Shown: in pieces, positions 9,586 to 17,570 of the stretch
How the letters are laid out: the number at the start of each line of letters is the position of its first letter
Position numbering within the stretch: position 1 is the first letter of the stretch
Assembly (NCBI RefSeq): GCF_023277115.1
Contig: NZ_JALQCS010000001.1
Coordinates: 862,001 to 926,000 of the forward strand
DNA length: 64,000 bases
Direction of reading: 5' to 3'
From: Acidithiobacillus acidisediminis
GTDB lineage: Bacteria; Pseudomonadota; Gammaproteobacteria; Acidithiobacillales; Acidithiobacillaceae
Position numbers and translations under genes: made by a program
Notes under the pieces: generated by a model
Database searches by the model: none
Told to the model about the DNA's origin: nothing
The model's input: the letters and a program-made list of their open reading frames with translations, nothing else

Positions 9586-10516
9586 AGATGGTGATCAAGG
9601 GCGTTAGACCCCCTATCCAACCTGAGGGGGCGGTCTTCATGGCCGCGCCCAGAAAGGCAGCGAAGGTGAAGAGAGGACCGGGAACCATCTGCACCGCACC
9701 ATAGCCTGCCAGAAAGGTGCCATTGCTGATCCAGCCCGAGTCGACGACCGTGCTCTGCAGAAGTGGTAGCACCACATGGCCGCCGCCAAACACCAGGGCC
9801 CCGGCACGGAAAAAGCCGTTGATCAGCATTATGGCCGGCAGGGGTAGCCACGCTGCCAGCGCCGGCAGGCCTAACAGCAGGGCAAAGAAGACCATCAGCC
9901 AAAGTAGTCCTGCCCGATGGCTGATCGCAAAAGGCAGCGCGGGCGTATCGCTCGGTAACGCTGCGGCCTGGAACAGAAGCAGGCCCAAAAGCCCGGAGGC
10001 GAAGATGATGGCCACCTGTCCCATGGGCGTTGGTAGCAAAAGAGCAAATCCGGCAGCCATGGCCATAAGGGTGATCCGAACGCGACTGGCACAGAGACTG
10101 TTCCCCATTTGCCAAACCGCCTGGGCGACGATGGCCACTGCAGCAATCTTCAGGCCGTGGAGCAAGCCATTAGAGAGGAATTGGGCGTGATGGGTAACGC
10201 CGTAGGCAAAGGCGATCATCACCACCGCCGAGGGCAGCGTGAATCCCAGCCAGGCGAATAGTGCGCCCAGGTAGCCCCGGCGCAGCAGCCCCAGGGTCAT
10301 GCCCAGCTGACTGCTGGCGGGCCCGGGCAGGAATTGGCACAGGGCAACGAGGTCGGCGTAGTTTGCTTCACTCAGCCAGCGGCGCCGATGAACGAATTCG
10401 TCTCGAAAATTTCCTAAGTGGGCGACCGGGCCGCCAAAGGCTGTCAGCCCCAGGCGCAGAGAGGCGCCGAAGATTTGTGCGAGACTCTCCACTTTGGGAG
10501 GGTGATGGGTAGTCAT
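9537..10516 (-). pseudogene. chrA: Chromate transporter ChrA, 3'-truncated and frameshifted
   Basis: Starts with MTTHHPPKVESLAQIFGASL and shows the N-terminal family signature (TAFGGPVAHLG), the QFLPGPASSQLG motif, and the second-half repeat FGGGHVVLPLLQ. It should continue to about 400 residues. Two defects are visible. Near 9577-9583 one base is missing, so the frame leaves the family sequence at ITIFTPPF and resumes one frame over as [15 protein letters not shown]. After PFWER the similarity stops at about 9537, where the ATPase/TOPRIM segment abuts it, losing the last ~70-80 residues. A nonfunctional relic is the best reading, although the one-base shift could be a sequencing error. Confidence 0.75.
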
Positions 10517-10903
10517 GGATGAGGTACCCCGGTCCGCCGAATGGCCTGCAAAGCTGCTGCGATCCTGGAGCCTTTGCTGGTACCGGGAGCCAGCCAAGAA
10601 AGCAGCGCCGGAGCGGGCAGCGACATAGAGACCTCGGTCGATGGAAGCATCGGAATTATCGCTAGAACGTGTCTGGAGTCAATCGCTCGAGAAAGTCTCT
10701 CTAGATCGCTGGTATTGCCCAAAAGGAAAATCGAACGAGGTTTGGTGGTACTTGGACGCGCAGACTGGCGATCCCAGTTGATGCCCTCCTGCTGCCAGTG
10801 CAATGATTACCTGGGGCGCCGCATGGGCAGCGCCGGAAATGGTGTGGCGTGACTGGATATGGCAGGCCCATCTCGAGCACTTGGGCTGCACCGGAGCATA
10901 ACA
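10517..10903. other. 387-base stretch without a convincing gene
   Basis: Lies between the chrA relic and the HepT fragment. Several short frames cross it, none recognisable. The most protein-like is a 46-codon + strand frame at 10641-10781 (begins MEASELSLERVWSQ, ends YLDAQTGDPS), which has no clear ribosome binding site. No repeats, tRNA or transposase remnants were seen. It is probably decayed sequence of the accessory segment; the missing 5' part of hepT is not present in any frame here. Confidence 0.4.
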
Positions 10904-11107
10904 ATGACCCTGAATGTAGAACACCTTTTGCGTACGGCAGACACTTTGGAGCAGGCCCTGCTCGCCTATCGCGCTAACCGCAACAGCACGGCCCATGACT
11001 ACGGCGAAGGCTTTGCCAACGAAACATTGAAGTTGTTGCCTCAGTATTTGCAGGATGTCCGGCAACTGGCGCCCGCCATACAGGCCGTATTTGATGCCGC
11101 GTCTTGA
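10904..11107 (+). CDS. HepT-like HEPN toxin, N-terminally shortened
   Basis: 67 residues from the ATG at 10904. It contains the HEPN catalytic motif R-x4-H-x-Y (RNSTAHDY) followed by GEGFANETLKLLPQYLQD, matching the C-terminal half of HepT/HI0074-type proteins, which are usually about 130 residues. The upstream helix bundle is absent and the frame closes 15 codons before the start, so this is either a truncated remnant or a minimal form. In the known system HepT is an RNase neutralised when its partner MntA adds AMP units to the motif tyrosine, which is retained here. The mntA gene overlaps its 3' end. Confidence 0.6.
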   Translation: MTLNVEHLLRTADTLEQALLAYRANRNSTAHDYGEGFANETLKLLPQYLQDVRQLAPAIQAVFDAAS

Positions 11108-11423
11108 ACTGTCGCGGCTACTCATGCCGCCGCAACACCTGCGCACCCTGCAAACCTTGCTGGCAGAAGAGGTGCCACATGCCGAGGTATGGGCCTACGG
11201 CAGCCGCGTTACCGGTGGCGCCCATGAAGGCAGTGATCTGGACTTGGTTCTGCGCCATCCCGCGGATCTGACCCAGGAGGTCCCAGGCTGGATAAATCTT
11301 CAGGAAGCGCTGCAAAACAGCGCGTTGCCCATGCTGGTGGACCTGCATTTGTGGTCGCGTCTGCCCGAAGCGTTTCAGCGCAATATCGAGGCGGGGTATG
11401 TGGTCCTGCAGGATGAATCGTGA
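11094..11423 (+). CDS. MntA-like minimal nucleotidyltransferase (antitoxin)
   Basis: 109 residues with the minimal nucleotidyltransferase signature GS-x10-DxD (GSRVTGG through SDLDLVL) and a C-terminal third acidic residue in LVDLHLWSRLPE. MntA-type proteins AMPylate the adjacent HEPN toxin to silence it. The ATG at 11094 gives a 14-base overlap with the toxin frame; an ATG at 11124 is an alternative and neither has a strong ribosome binding site. The gene looks intact even though the toxin is short, a state expected when the toxin decays first. Confidence 0.72.
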   Translation: MPRLELSRLLMPPQHLRTLQTLLAEEVPHAEVWAYGSRVTGGAHEGSDLDLVLRHPADLTQEVPGWINLQEALQNSALPMLVDLHLWSRLPEAFQRNIEAGYVVLQDES

Positions 11424-11430
11424 AGAAAAC

Positions 11431-11459
11431 AAAAACCCCCAGCAGAACTGGGGGTTTTC
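11431..11459. terminator. Bidirectional rho-independent terminator
   Basis: CCCCCAG (11436-11442) pairs with CTGGGGG (11448-11454) around a five-base loop, flanked by A5 on the left and T4 on the right, so it can stop both the mntA transcript and the converging peroxiredoxin transcript. Confidence 0.9.
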
Positions 11460-11482
11460 TCCAACTCGGGCGATGAAAGCGC

Positions 11483-12139
11483 TTACTTCTTGGGCGCCTT
11501 GGCAAAACGCAGGTAGGGGAGCTTGATGTCGATGTCACCAAACTTCTCTTTGGCCTGCTCGTCGGTCAAGGACAGGGCCACGATCACGTCCTGACCAGGA
11601 ACCCAGTTGGCCGGGGTGGCCAAGGGGACGCCGTCGGTGGCTTGGATGGCGTCCAGGGCCCGCAGGATCTCCGCAAAGTTGCGGCCCACGGACATGGGGT
11701 AGGACATGGTCAGGCGCACCTTCTTGTCCGGTCCAATGATGAAGACCGTACGCACGGTGGCGGTGTTCTTGGCGTCACGCTTCTCGGGCAAGTAGGCCTC
11801 GGCGGGGAGCATGTCGTAGAGCTTGGAGACATGCAAAGACGTGTCGTCAATGATGGGGAAATTAGCCGGTGCGCCCGCCGTCGCCTCAATGTCCCGCTTC
11901 CACTTTTTGTGCTCTTCCACGGTATCCACAGAAACGCCCATGACCTTGGTATTGCGCTTCTCGAACTCGGGGGCCAACTGGGCCACGGCGCCGAACTCGG
12001 TGGTGCAGACCGGGGTGAAGTCCCGGGGATGGGAAAAGAGGATGGCATAGCTGTCGCCAATCCACTGATGCAGGTTCAACTCCCCAGCGGTGGAGTCGAC
12101 GGTGAAATCTGGGGCTACGTCATTGATACGAATAGACAT
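11483..12139 (-). CDS. 1-Cys peroxiredoxin (Prx6 family)
   Basis: Cytoplasmic thiol peroxidase reducing hydrogen peroxide and organic peroxides. 218 residues; the peroxidatic cysteine is Cys45 in DFTPVCTTE, with the conserved arginine-containing GVSVDTVEEHKKW. No second cysteine is present, so it belongs to the 1-Cys Prx6 class and needs an external thiol for recycling. A good ribosome binding site (TGAGGAGAG) precedes the ATG. It is monocistronic, closed by the terminator at 11431-11459, and divergent from a MarR gene with a shared ~190-base AT-rich control region. Confidence 0.93.
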   Translation of the reverse strand: MSIRINDVAPDFTVDSTAGELNLHQWIGDSYAILFSHPRDFTPVCTTEFGAVAQLAPEFEKRNTKVMGVSVDTVEEHKKWKRDIEATAGAPANFPIIDDTSLHVSKLYDMLPAEAYLPEKRDAKNTATVRTVFIIGPDKKVRLTMSYPMSVGRNFAEILRALDAIQATDGVPLATPANWVPGQDVIVALSLTDEQAKEKFGDIDIKLPYLRFAKAPKK

Positions 12140-12193
12140 GAAACGCTCTCCTCAAGATAGAACCGATGAAAACAACAGCTAGTGCTCATGCAC

Positions 12194-12222
12194 AGTCTAA
12201 TGGATCGGATGGTGACTGTAAA
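12194..12222 (-). promoter_or_regulatory. Candidate promoter of the peroxiredoxin gene
   Basis: On the minus strand TTTACA (12217-12222) and TAGACT (12194-12199) are separated by 17 bases, about 55 bases upstream of the peroxiredoxin ATG. Moderate match only. Confidence 0.4.
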
Positions 12223-12263
12223 TAGTTTAAATTGATACTAAGTCTAATACCGAAGGGGCCATC

Positions 12264-12292
12264 TTGTATTTAATTAGAAATCTAAGTATAAG
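12264..12292 (+). promoter_or_regulatory. marR-emrB promoter with an embedded palindromic operator
   Basis: TTGTAT (12264-12269) and TATAAG (12287-12292) are exactly 17 bases apart. Within the spacer lies the inverted repeat TTAGA-AA-TCTAA (12274-12285), the typical placement of a MarR autorepression operator. A related half-palindrome (CTAAGTCTAA) lies at 12238-12247, towards the divergent peroxiredoxin promoter. Confidence 0.6.
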
Positions 12293-12327
12293 CTTTCTTC
12301 CTATTCAGTGATACGAAGGCGCACTCC

Positions 12328-12771
12328 ATGAACGCCGACCCGATATACGAAGCCTTTGCGCTGGCCCTGCATGACAGTGCGCGGGCCTGGCGCCACGCCC
12401 TGGACCAGCGGCTGAAGCCGTTGGGCTTGAGTCAGGCGGGTTGGATGAGTGTGGCCTTGTTGGCTCGGGCGGCGGCCCCAATGACCCAACGGGCCCTGGC
12501 GGAGGCCCTGGGGGTGGAGCCAGCGACGGTGGTCTCCATGGTGGATCGCCTGCAGCGCCTGGGTTTGGTGCGTCGGGAGATGGCCCTGGAAGATCGTCGG
12601 ATACGCCAACTGTTTCTGACAGCTGAGGGCGAGCGCGTCTATGCCGAAGTGCGGCGCATCGCCGCCGATTTTCGTCGCGAACAACTGGCGGCCATCGATC
12701 CCGCCCTGCTGGCGACCAGTACGGAGACCCTGCAACAGCTGCTGCACGCCTTGCACGCCCTCCCCCGATGA
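12328..12771 (+). CDS. MarR-family transcriptional regulator
   Basis: 147 residues with the winged helix-turn-helix of MarR proteins: MTQRALAEALGVEPATVVSMV as the recognition region and the wing motif LEDRRIRQLFLT carrying the conserved D-x-R. Presumed repressor of the downstream exporter, released by a small aromatic or lipophilic ligand. The emrB-like gene begins within its stop codon (ATGA), so both are one operon, and the palindrome in its own promoter suggests autoregulation. Confidence 0.88.
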   Translation: MNADPIYEAFALALHDSARAWRHALDQRLKPLGLSQAGWMSVALLARAAAPMTQRALAEALGVEPATVVSMVDRLQRLGLVRREMALEDRRIRQLFLTAEGERVYAEVRRIAADFRREQLAAIDPALLATSTETLQQLLHALHALPR

Positions 12772-14318
12772 GCCCCCAGACAAGCGCTACCGGGGCTGGG
12801 GAGGCGTTGAATCGTCCCCTGATCACCCTCTCGATCATGTTGGCGACCATCATGCAGACCCTGGACAGCACCATTGCCAATGTGGCGCTACCCCATATGC
12901 AAGGGAGCCTGTCGGCGACCCTCAATCAGGTCGGTTGGGTCCTGACCTCCTACATTGTGGCCACCGCCATCGCCACACCCATGACTGGCTGGTTGGTGGA
13001 CCGCTTTGGCAAGCGGCATGTCATGCTGGCATCCATCATCGGCTTTACCTTGGCCTCCATGTGGTGCGGGATTTCCACCTCTTTGGGGGAGATTGTCTTG
13101 GCACGCGTGTTTCAGGGGGCCTTTGGTGCCGCTTTGGTCCCCTTGGCGCAGACGACCTTGCTGGACATCAATCCCCGGGAAAAGCAGGGCGCCGCCATGG
13201 CCATGTGGGGGATGGGGGTCATGGTGGGTCCCATCATCGGCCCCACCTTTGGGGGTTGGCTCACCGACAGCCTGGGCTGGCGCTGGGTGTTCTTCATCAA
13301 CGTGCCCGTCGGGATCCTCGCGACCCTCGGCGTCTTGCGCTCCTTTCCCCGTGCGGATCAGCGTCGCCATACGCCCTTTGACATGGCAGGCTTCATCAGC
13401 CTCAGTCTGGCCATTGGGGCTATCCAATTGCTGTTGGATCGGGGGCAGCAATTGAATTGGTTCAGTTCCAAGGAGATCTGGGTAGAGGCCTACCTGGCCG
13501 GCTTTGCCGGGCTGTATTTTGTTTGGCACACCTGGCGCTCCAATCCCGAACGGGCATTTTTTGACTATCGCCTGGTACTGAACCGGAATTATGTGACGGG
13601 CCTGTTTTTCATCTTTGTCGTGGGGTTGGTGCTTTTTGCCTCCCGCGCCCTGATTCCCACCATGCTCCAGGATTTGATGGGTTATACGGCGGAGGATGCC
13701 GGCTGGGTGACGGCGCCCAGTGGCCTGGGGACCATGGTCGCCATGTTGATTGTGGGGCGCTTGGTGGGCAAGGTAGACCTCCGCCTGCTCCTGGCCGTGG
13801 GTTTTGGCTTTACCGCCTTTTCCCTGTGGCAAATGCAAGGTTACAGTCTTGTCATTACCCAGGGCGACGTGATCTGGCCCGGGGTGTGGCAGGGCCTGGG
13901 CATTGGCCTGGTCTTCGTTCCTCTCAGCACGGCGACCTTTGCAACCCTGGCCCCGGAGATGCGCGCCAGTGGCACCGCTATCTACAGTCTGGTGCGGAAT
14001 GTGGGGAGTAGCATCGGGATTTCCCTGGTGGAGACCTTGCTCACCCGCAACACCCAGACTGCCCACGCTAGCCTTGCCGCCCACCTGGACCCTCAGAATC
14101 CGGGCTTTGCCAACGGGAGTGTCGCCAGCCTGTATGACCTGCATACGCGCTTGGGGCAGGCCCTGCTCAATGCCGAGGTCACGCGTCAGGCGAGCATGAT
14201 TGCCTACATCGACGATTTTTGGCTGATGCTGGTCCTGACCCTGGCGATATTTCCTCTGCTGCTCTTCATCCGCACGCCCCGGGGCCCGGGGAAGGTGGAG
14301 GCCGTGGTTGCGGAGTGA
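12768..14318 (+). CDS. emrB: DHA2-family drug:H+ antiporter (EmrB/QacA type)
   Basis: 516-residue inner-membrane exporter with 14 predicted membrane segments. Family marks include LDSTIANVALPHM (motif D1), the cytoplasmic loop GWLVDRFGKRHVML (motif A) and motif C GMGVMVGPIIGPTFGG. EmrB proteins normally work with an EmrA adaptor and an outer-membrane channel; no adaptor is adjacent, but an EmrA-like gene stands alone at 38.5-39.5 kb. Expected to be derepressed through the MarR regulator cotranscribed with it. Confidence 0.9.
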   Translation: MSPQTSATGAGEALNRPLITLSIMLATIMQTLDSTIANVALPHMQGSLSATLNQVGWVLTSYIVATAIATPMTGWLVDRFGKRHVMLASIIGFTLASMWCGISTSLGEIVLARVFQGAFGAALVPLAQTTLLDINPREKQGAAMAMWGMGVMVGPIIGPTFGGWLTDSLGWRWVFFINVPVGILATLGVLRSFPRADQRRHTPFDMAGFISLSLAIGAIQLLLDRGQQLNWFSSKEIWVEAYLAGFAGLYFVWHTWRSNPERAFFDYRLVLNRNYVTGLFFIFVVGLVLFASRALIPTMLQDLMGYTAEDAGWVTAPSGLGTMVAMLIVGRLVGKVDLRLLLAVGFGFTAFSLWQMQGYSLVITQGDVIWPGVWQGLGIGLVFVPLSTATFATLAPEMRASGTAIYSLVRNVGSSIGISLVETLLTRNTQTAHASLAAHLDPQNPGFANGSVASLYDLHTRLGQALLNAEVTRQASMIAYIDDFWLMLVLTLAIFPLLLFIRTPRGPGKVEAVVAE

Positions 14319-14358
14319 GTTAGATGCCTTGGGGCGGGTCTATCTGACGCGCCGGCTC

Positions 14359-14387
14359 ATGACAATGATCAGGCTTCCCCTTATGAT
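14359..14387 (+). promoter_or_regulatory. Candidate promoter of the LPS core operon
   Basis: ATGACA (14359-14364) and TATGAT (14382-14387) are 17 bases apart on the + strand, leaving a leader of about 125 bases before the first gene of the cluster. Confidence 0.5.
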
Positions 14388-14417
14388 GCGGACCAATCGG
14401 GACTGTTGGAGAGAAGG

Positions 14418-14504
14418 ATGCCTGTCTTTGTTGCTGGACGTAGTTCACGTGCACAGCCGTGAGTCGCCCCGTGGTGATTTCGCGTAATCACCGGGCACCG
14501 GGGC
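14418..14504 (+). promoter_or_regulatory. Leader with a 14-codon upstream frame and a strong hairpin
   Basis: A GGAG-preceded ATG at 14418 opens a frame that stops at 14462 (MPVFVAGRSSRAQP). Directly after it, GCCCCG (14466-14471) and CGGGGC (14499-14504) bracket an inner stem GGTGATT (14473-14479) / AATCACC (14486-14492). The structure lies just before the ribosome binding site GAGGTGAG of the first LPS gene. It could act as an attenuator or RBS-control hairpin. This is a suggestion from structure only. Confidence 0.35.
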
Positions 14505-14517
14505 GAGGTGAGATTCT

Positions 14518-15606
14518 TTGAGCCGTCGCTCGCTGACGAAGGATCCCCAACGCATTGTGCTGATCAAGTCCCACAGTGCCGGGGTAGGCGATATCCTGCG
14601 CAGCTCTGCCGCTTGGGCGGCCCTGCATCGATGTTGGCCTGAGGCCGAGCTACACCTGCTGTTTCTAACCCGCTGGCCGGGCTATCCCAGCGAATCCTTG
14701 ATCCAGGGCCACTATCTCTTGCGTAGCGCCCATTTCCTAACTCTGATCGAGGGGCGCTTTGCCGGGATGCGCGGGGTGGGTCCCAAGGGCTGGAGCACGC
14801 TGTTACCCCCATTGCGGCGCCTGGGCCGGGAGATTCAGCCGGACCTGATCGTTGACCATGAGGCCCATGGCATCGAGACTTCCATTGCGGCGCGGGTGCT
14901 CCGGGCCCAGAGTCCGGGCGCCGTTACCGTGGGTCTGGCCCAGGTACCCGGACGGGGTTGCTTGTATGATCTGGCCGGACCGAGTTTGAGGCGTTATGCC
15001 CAAGCGCGGGGTTTACCGGATCCCATGGATTATACCGAACGGGATTTTGCGGCCTTGACTGCCCTGGGCATAGAACGCAACGGCCAGCAGATTACCCTCG
15101 GGGTAGGCGAGGATGGGCGGGCTTGGCAGACGGCGCACCCTCGTCAGCCCGGGGAATGGCGGATTGGCTTGAACATCGGTTGTGGTACCTCTGACGCTGT
15201 ACCTAGACGCCCAAATATTGATTTGCTTGTGGAGGCATTGGATCCAAGCGCCTTTGAGAAGCCATTTTCCTTATTTTTGACGGGCGCGGTAAACGAGTGG
15301 GGAATTAACGAGGAGTTTATTCGTCTTTATGGGCAGCGCTGGCGACAGGTGAGGCACATAATGAATTTGGCTGGCACGGGCTCGCTTGATGTTCTCTCTG
15401 GAATCATCGCCAGTTGTGACGTTTTTGTCTCCGGAGATTCTGGTCCCTATCATATGGCTGTAGCCCTGGGGACGCCGACCGTGGCATTGTTTCACTGGCT
15501 CAATTTAGAAGCATATCACCATGTGCCTCATCTTACCGTACTTACAAGTTCATCTGCCGAGGAGCTGATGAAGGCTATCAATCATTTTATAAAAATTGCG
15601 GAGTAA
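14518..15606 (+). CDS. Family 9 glycosyltransferase (heptosyltransferase-like), mosaic composition
   Basis: 362 residues of GT-B fold related to LPS heptosyltransferases: IVLIKSHSAGVGDILRSSA at the N-terminus and the donor-binding stretch FVSGDSGPYHMAVALGTPTVALF near the C-terminus. It likely adds a heptose or other sugar to the LPS core. A TTG start at 14518 is supported by GAGGTGAG upstream. Base composition changes sharply at about 15170: a sample line near 14881 is 75% GC whereas one near 15541 is 38% GC, so the C-terminal half looks acquired by recombination. Confidence 0.85.
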   Translation: MSRRSLTKDPQRIVLIKSHSAGVGDILRSSAAWAALHRCWPEAELHLLFLTRWPGYPSESLIQGHYLLRSAHFLTLIEGRFAGMRGVGPKGWSTLLPPLRRLGREIQPDLIVDHEAHGIETSIAARVLRAQSPGAVTVGLAQVPGRGCLYDLAGPSLRRYAQARGLPDPMDYTERDFAALTALGIERNGQQITLGVGEDGRAWQTAHPRQPGEWRIGLNIGCGTSDAVPRRPNIDLLVEALDPSAFEKPFSLFLTGAVNEWGINEEFIRLYGQRWRQVRHIMNLAGTGSLDVLSGIIASCDVFVSGDSGPYHMAVALGTPTVALFHWLNLEAYHHVPHLTVLTSSSAEELMKAINHFIKIAE

Positions 15607-15609
15607 GCC

Positions 15610-16809
15610 ATGCGCCTTCGTATCCCTGACCCCTGGATGTTCAGTCTTTACGCCCTGCCGTTGTTCTTTTTTCCCTTGAGCACGGCGGGGTCGGGTATTT
15701 CCATGGGCCTACTGATTCTGGCCTACGGGTTCAGCGGCCATTGGCGCAACTGGCGCACTATTGGCGAGCGCGGCTGGTACTTGCCGTGGTTGCTTTTGAT
15801 GGCTTGGACCGCGATCGGTTTGTTGTGGACGAGCAATATGTTCTTTGGTCAGAAGGTGACGATATCCACTTTCGACGCCATTTTTGCCTTCATGGGCGCC
15901 ACGCTGCCGTGGCAGGAACGCTGGGTCAAGTGGGTAATCCGCTGGTTTCTGGCGGGAATCGTCGTCAACGAAATTCTGGCCTTTTTGATGACCTGGAAGA
16001 TTCTCCCTTGGCAAAATACGGACTGGATTCCCTACACGGGTTTCTGTGACCATATTTTTCTCTCCCTGGTATTGGCCCATGCCATCCTGTGGCTGGTCTA
16101 CGACCAAAAGCAGCGCTGGAATTTTCCGCGCTGGGCCAATTGGACATTGATCCTTTTCTTTGCCTTGCAGATGGCGTTGACGCCGGGGCGTTCAGGGCAA
16201 CTGTTGCTGGTGCTCTTACTCCCTGTCGCCTTGTTCCTGCTCTATCCGGGGCGTTGGCGCTGGGCCTTGCCCATTCTCGGGGTCTTGGCAGCGGTGCTCT
16301 TGTTTGCCATCCCGGAGGTACGGGCGCATTTCCTCGTCGGAGTCCACGAGCTGCTGGCCTTTTCGCCGGCCCAGGCGGATGTGAAGAGCAGTTGGGGGAT
16401 TCGCTTGGTGGCCATGTGGGCCGGCGCCTTGCTGTTCTGGATGCACCCCCTCTTTGGTGTGGGCACCGGTGATTTTTATCCGGCAGTACTGCATCTGCAG
16501 GCCCAACATCTGGTGCCGGCGACGGGCGATTTCATCATGAATACCGCCGCCAATAGCTATTTGAGCGAGGCGGCGAGCCTGGGCATCATTGGCATCGTCC
16601 TGTTTCTGTGGGTGTTGTGGGCCATTGGCAAGGAGTCTTGGCGCGCCCGCTTCAGTCCCCAGGGCTGGTTTGTACTGAGCTATTTCGCCATTTATGTGAT
16701 CGGCGGTGTTTTTGATTCCCTAAGTTGGGGTTATGCGGATGCGGTCAATATTGCGCTCTTTGCGGGCATGCCGTTGCTGATGCGCTGGCCGCTGCCGGGG
16801 CGCGGATGA
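15610..16809 (+). CDS. O-antigen ligase family protein (WaaL/Wzy-like)
   Basis: 399-residue polytopic membrane protein with about 11-12 hydrophobic segments and a large periplasmic loop around residues 270-320, where HPLFGVGTGDF, the Wzy_C signature region, is found. Such proteins join O-antigen from undecaprenyl diphosphate to lipid A-core (ligase) or polymerise it. Context in a core-assembly operon favours the ligase. The next gene starts inside its stop codon (ATGA). Confidence 0.82.
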   Translation: MRLRIPDPWMFSLYALPLFFFPLSTAGSGISMGLLILAYGFSGHWRNWRTIGERGWYLPWLLLMAWTAIGLLWTSNMFFGQKVTISTFDAIFAFMGATLPWQERWVKWVIRWFLAGIVVNEILAFLMTWKILPWQNTDWIPYTGFCDHIFLSLVLAHAILWLVYDQKQRWNFPRWANWTLILFFALQMALTPGRSGQLLLVLLLPVALFLLYPGRWRWALPILGVLAAVLLFAIPEVRAHFLVGVHELLAFSPAQADVKSSWGIRLVAMWAGALLFWMHPLFGVGTGDFYPAVLHLQAQHLVPATGDFIMNTAANSYLSEAASLGIIGIVLFLWVLWAIGKESWRARFSPQGWFVLSYFAIYVIGGVFDSLSWGYADAVNIALFAGMPLLMRWPLPGRG

Positions 16810-17570
16810 CGTCCTTATCGGTGGTGTATGTGGCCCAGGACTGCGCCGCGGCGCTGGCCCGTTCCCTCGACAGTGTTGCCGGGCTGGCCGCCGAGATCCT
16901 GGTGGTGGATGGTGGATCTCGGGATAATACTGTGATGCTGGCACAGACGCGGGGTGCCCGAGTCGTTGAGCACCCCTGGGCGGGCTTTGGGGCACAGCGC
17001 CAGTTTGCCGTGGCCCAGGCACAGAACGATTGGATTTTGATGCTCGACAGTGATGAGTTGCTGCGCCCAGAGGGGCGAGCGGCGATCGAAAGACTCCTGG
17101 AAGCGCCAGTAGAGCACGCCGCCTACTATTTGCGCCGCTGCAGCTATTTTCATGGGCGCCGCATTCGGCATGGCGATTGGGCCAAGGATCAGGTTTTGCG
17201 GCTCTTTGATCGCCGCCAGGGCCGTTATGACCCGACCCAGCAAGTCCATGAGTCGTGGCAATGCAGCGGATCGTTGGGAACCGTGGCGGCCCTGGCGTTG
17301 GACCATTATTCCTACGGGAGTTACGCCCAGTTGCTGCAAAAAATGCAGAAATACGCAGAGCTCAACGCCGAAAAGGTCTATGCCCGGGGTCGCCCAGTGC
17401 CGGCCCATGCCCCCCTGTCTCATGCCATGGCAGCCTTTATGCGCGGCTATCTACTGCGTCTAGGCTTTCTGGATGGGGTCGATGGTGCCGCCATCGCCTG
17501 GACCAACGCCCTGGGGGCATTCATGAAATACGCCATGGCCCGCGAACGGCAGCAGGCGGAGCGGCGGTGA
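16806..17570 (+). CDS. Family 2 glycosyltransferase of LPS core (WaaE/KdtX-like)
   Basis: 254 residues from the ATG at 16806. GT-A features: SVVYVAQDC at the start, VVDGGSRDNTV, the metal-binding MLDSDE, and the family feature FHGRRIRHGDWAKDQVLRLF. WaaE-type enzymes add a beta-linked glucose to the inner-core heptose. The gene overlaps the ligase stop (ATGA) and is itself overlapped by waaC (GTGA), so translation is coupled throughout. Confidence 0.87.
   Translation: MTSLSVVYVAQDCAAALARSLDSVAGLAAEILVVDGGSRDNTVMLAQTRGARVVEHPWAGFGAQRQFAVAQAQNDWILMLDSDELLRPEGRAAIERLLEAPVEHAAYYLRRCSYFHGRRIRHGDWAKDQVLRLFDRRQGRYDPTQQVHESWQCSGSLGTVAALALDHYSYGSYAQLLQKMQKYAELNAEKVYARGRPVPAHAPLSHAMAAFMRGYLLRLGFLDGVDGAAIAWTNALGAFMKYAMARERQQAERR

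Noticed and set aside
12888-14144. 418-codon open frame antisense to the emrB-like gene
   Set aside because: It mirrors the third-position GC bias of emrB, has no recognisable domains and no ribosome binding site; shadow of the real gene.
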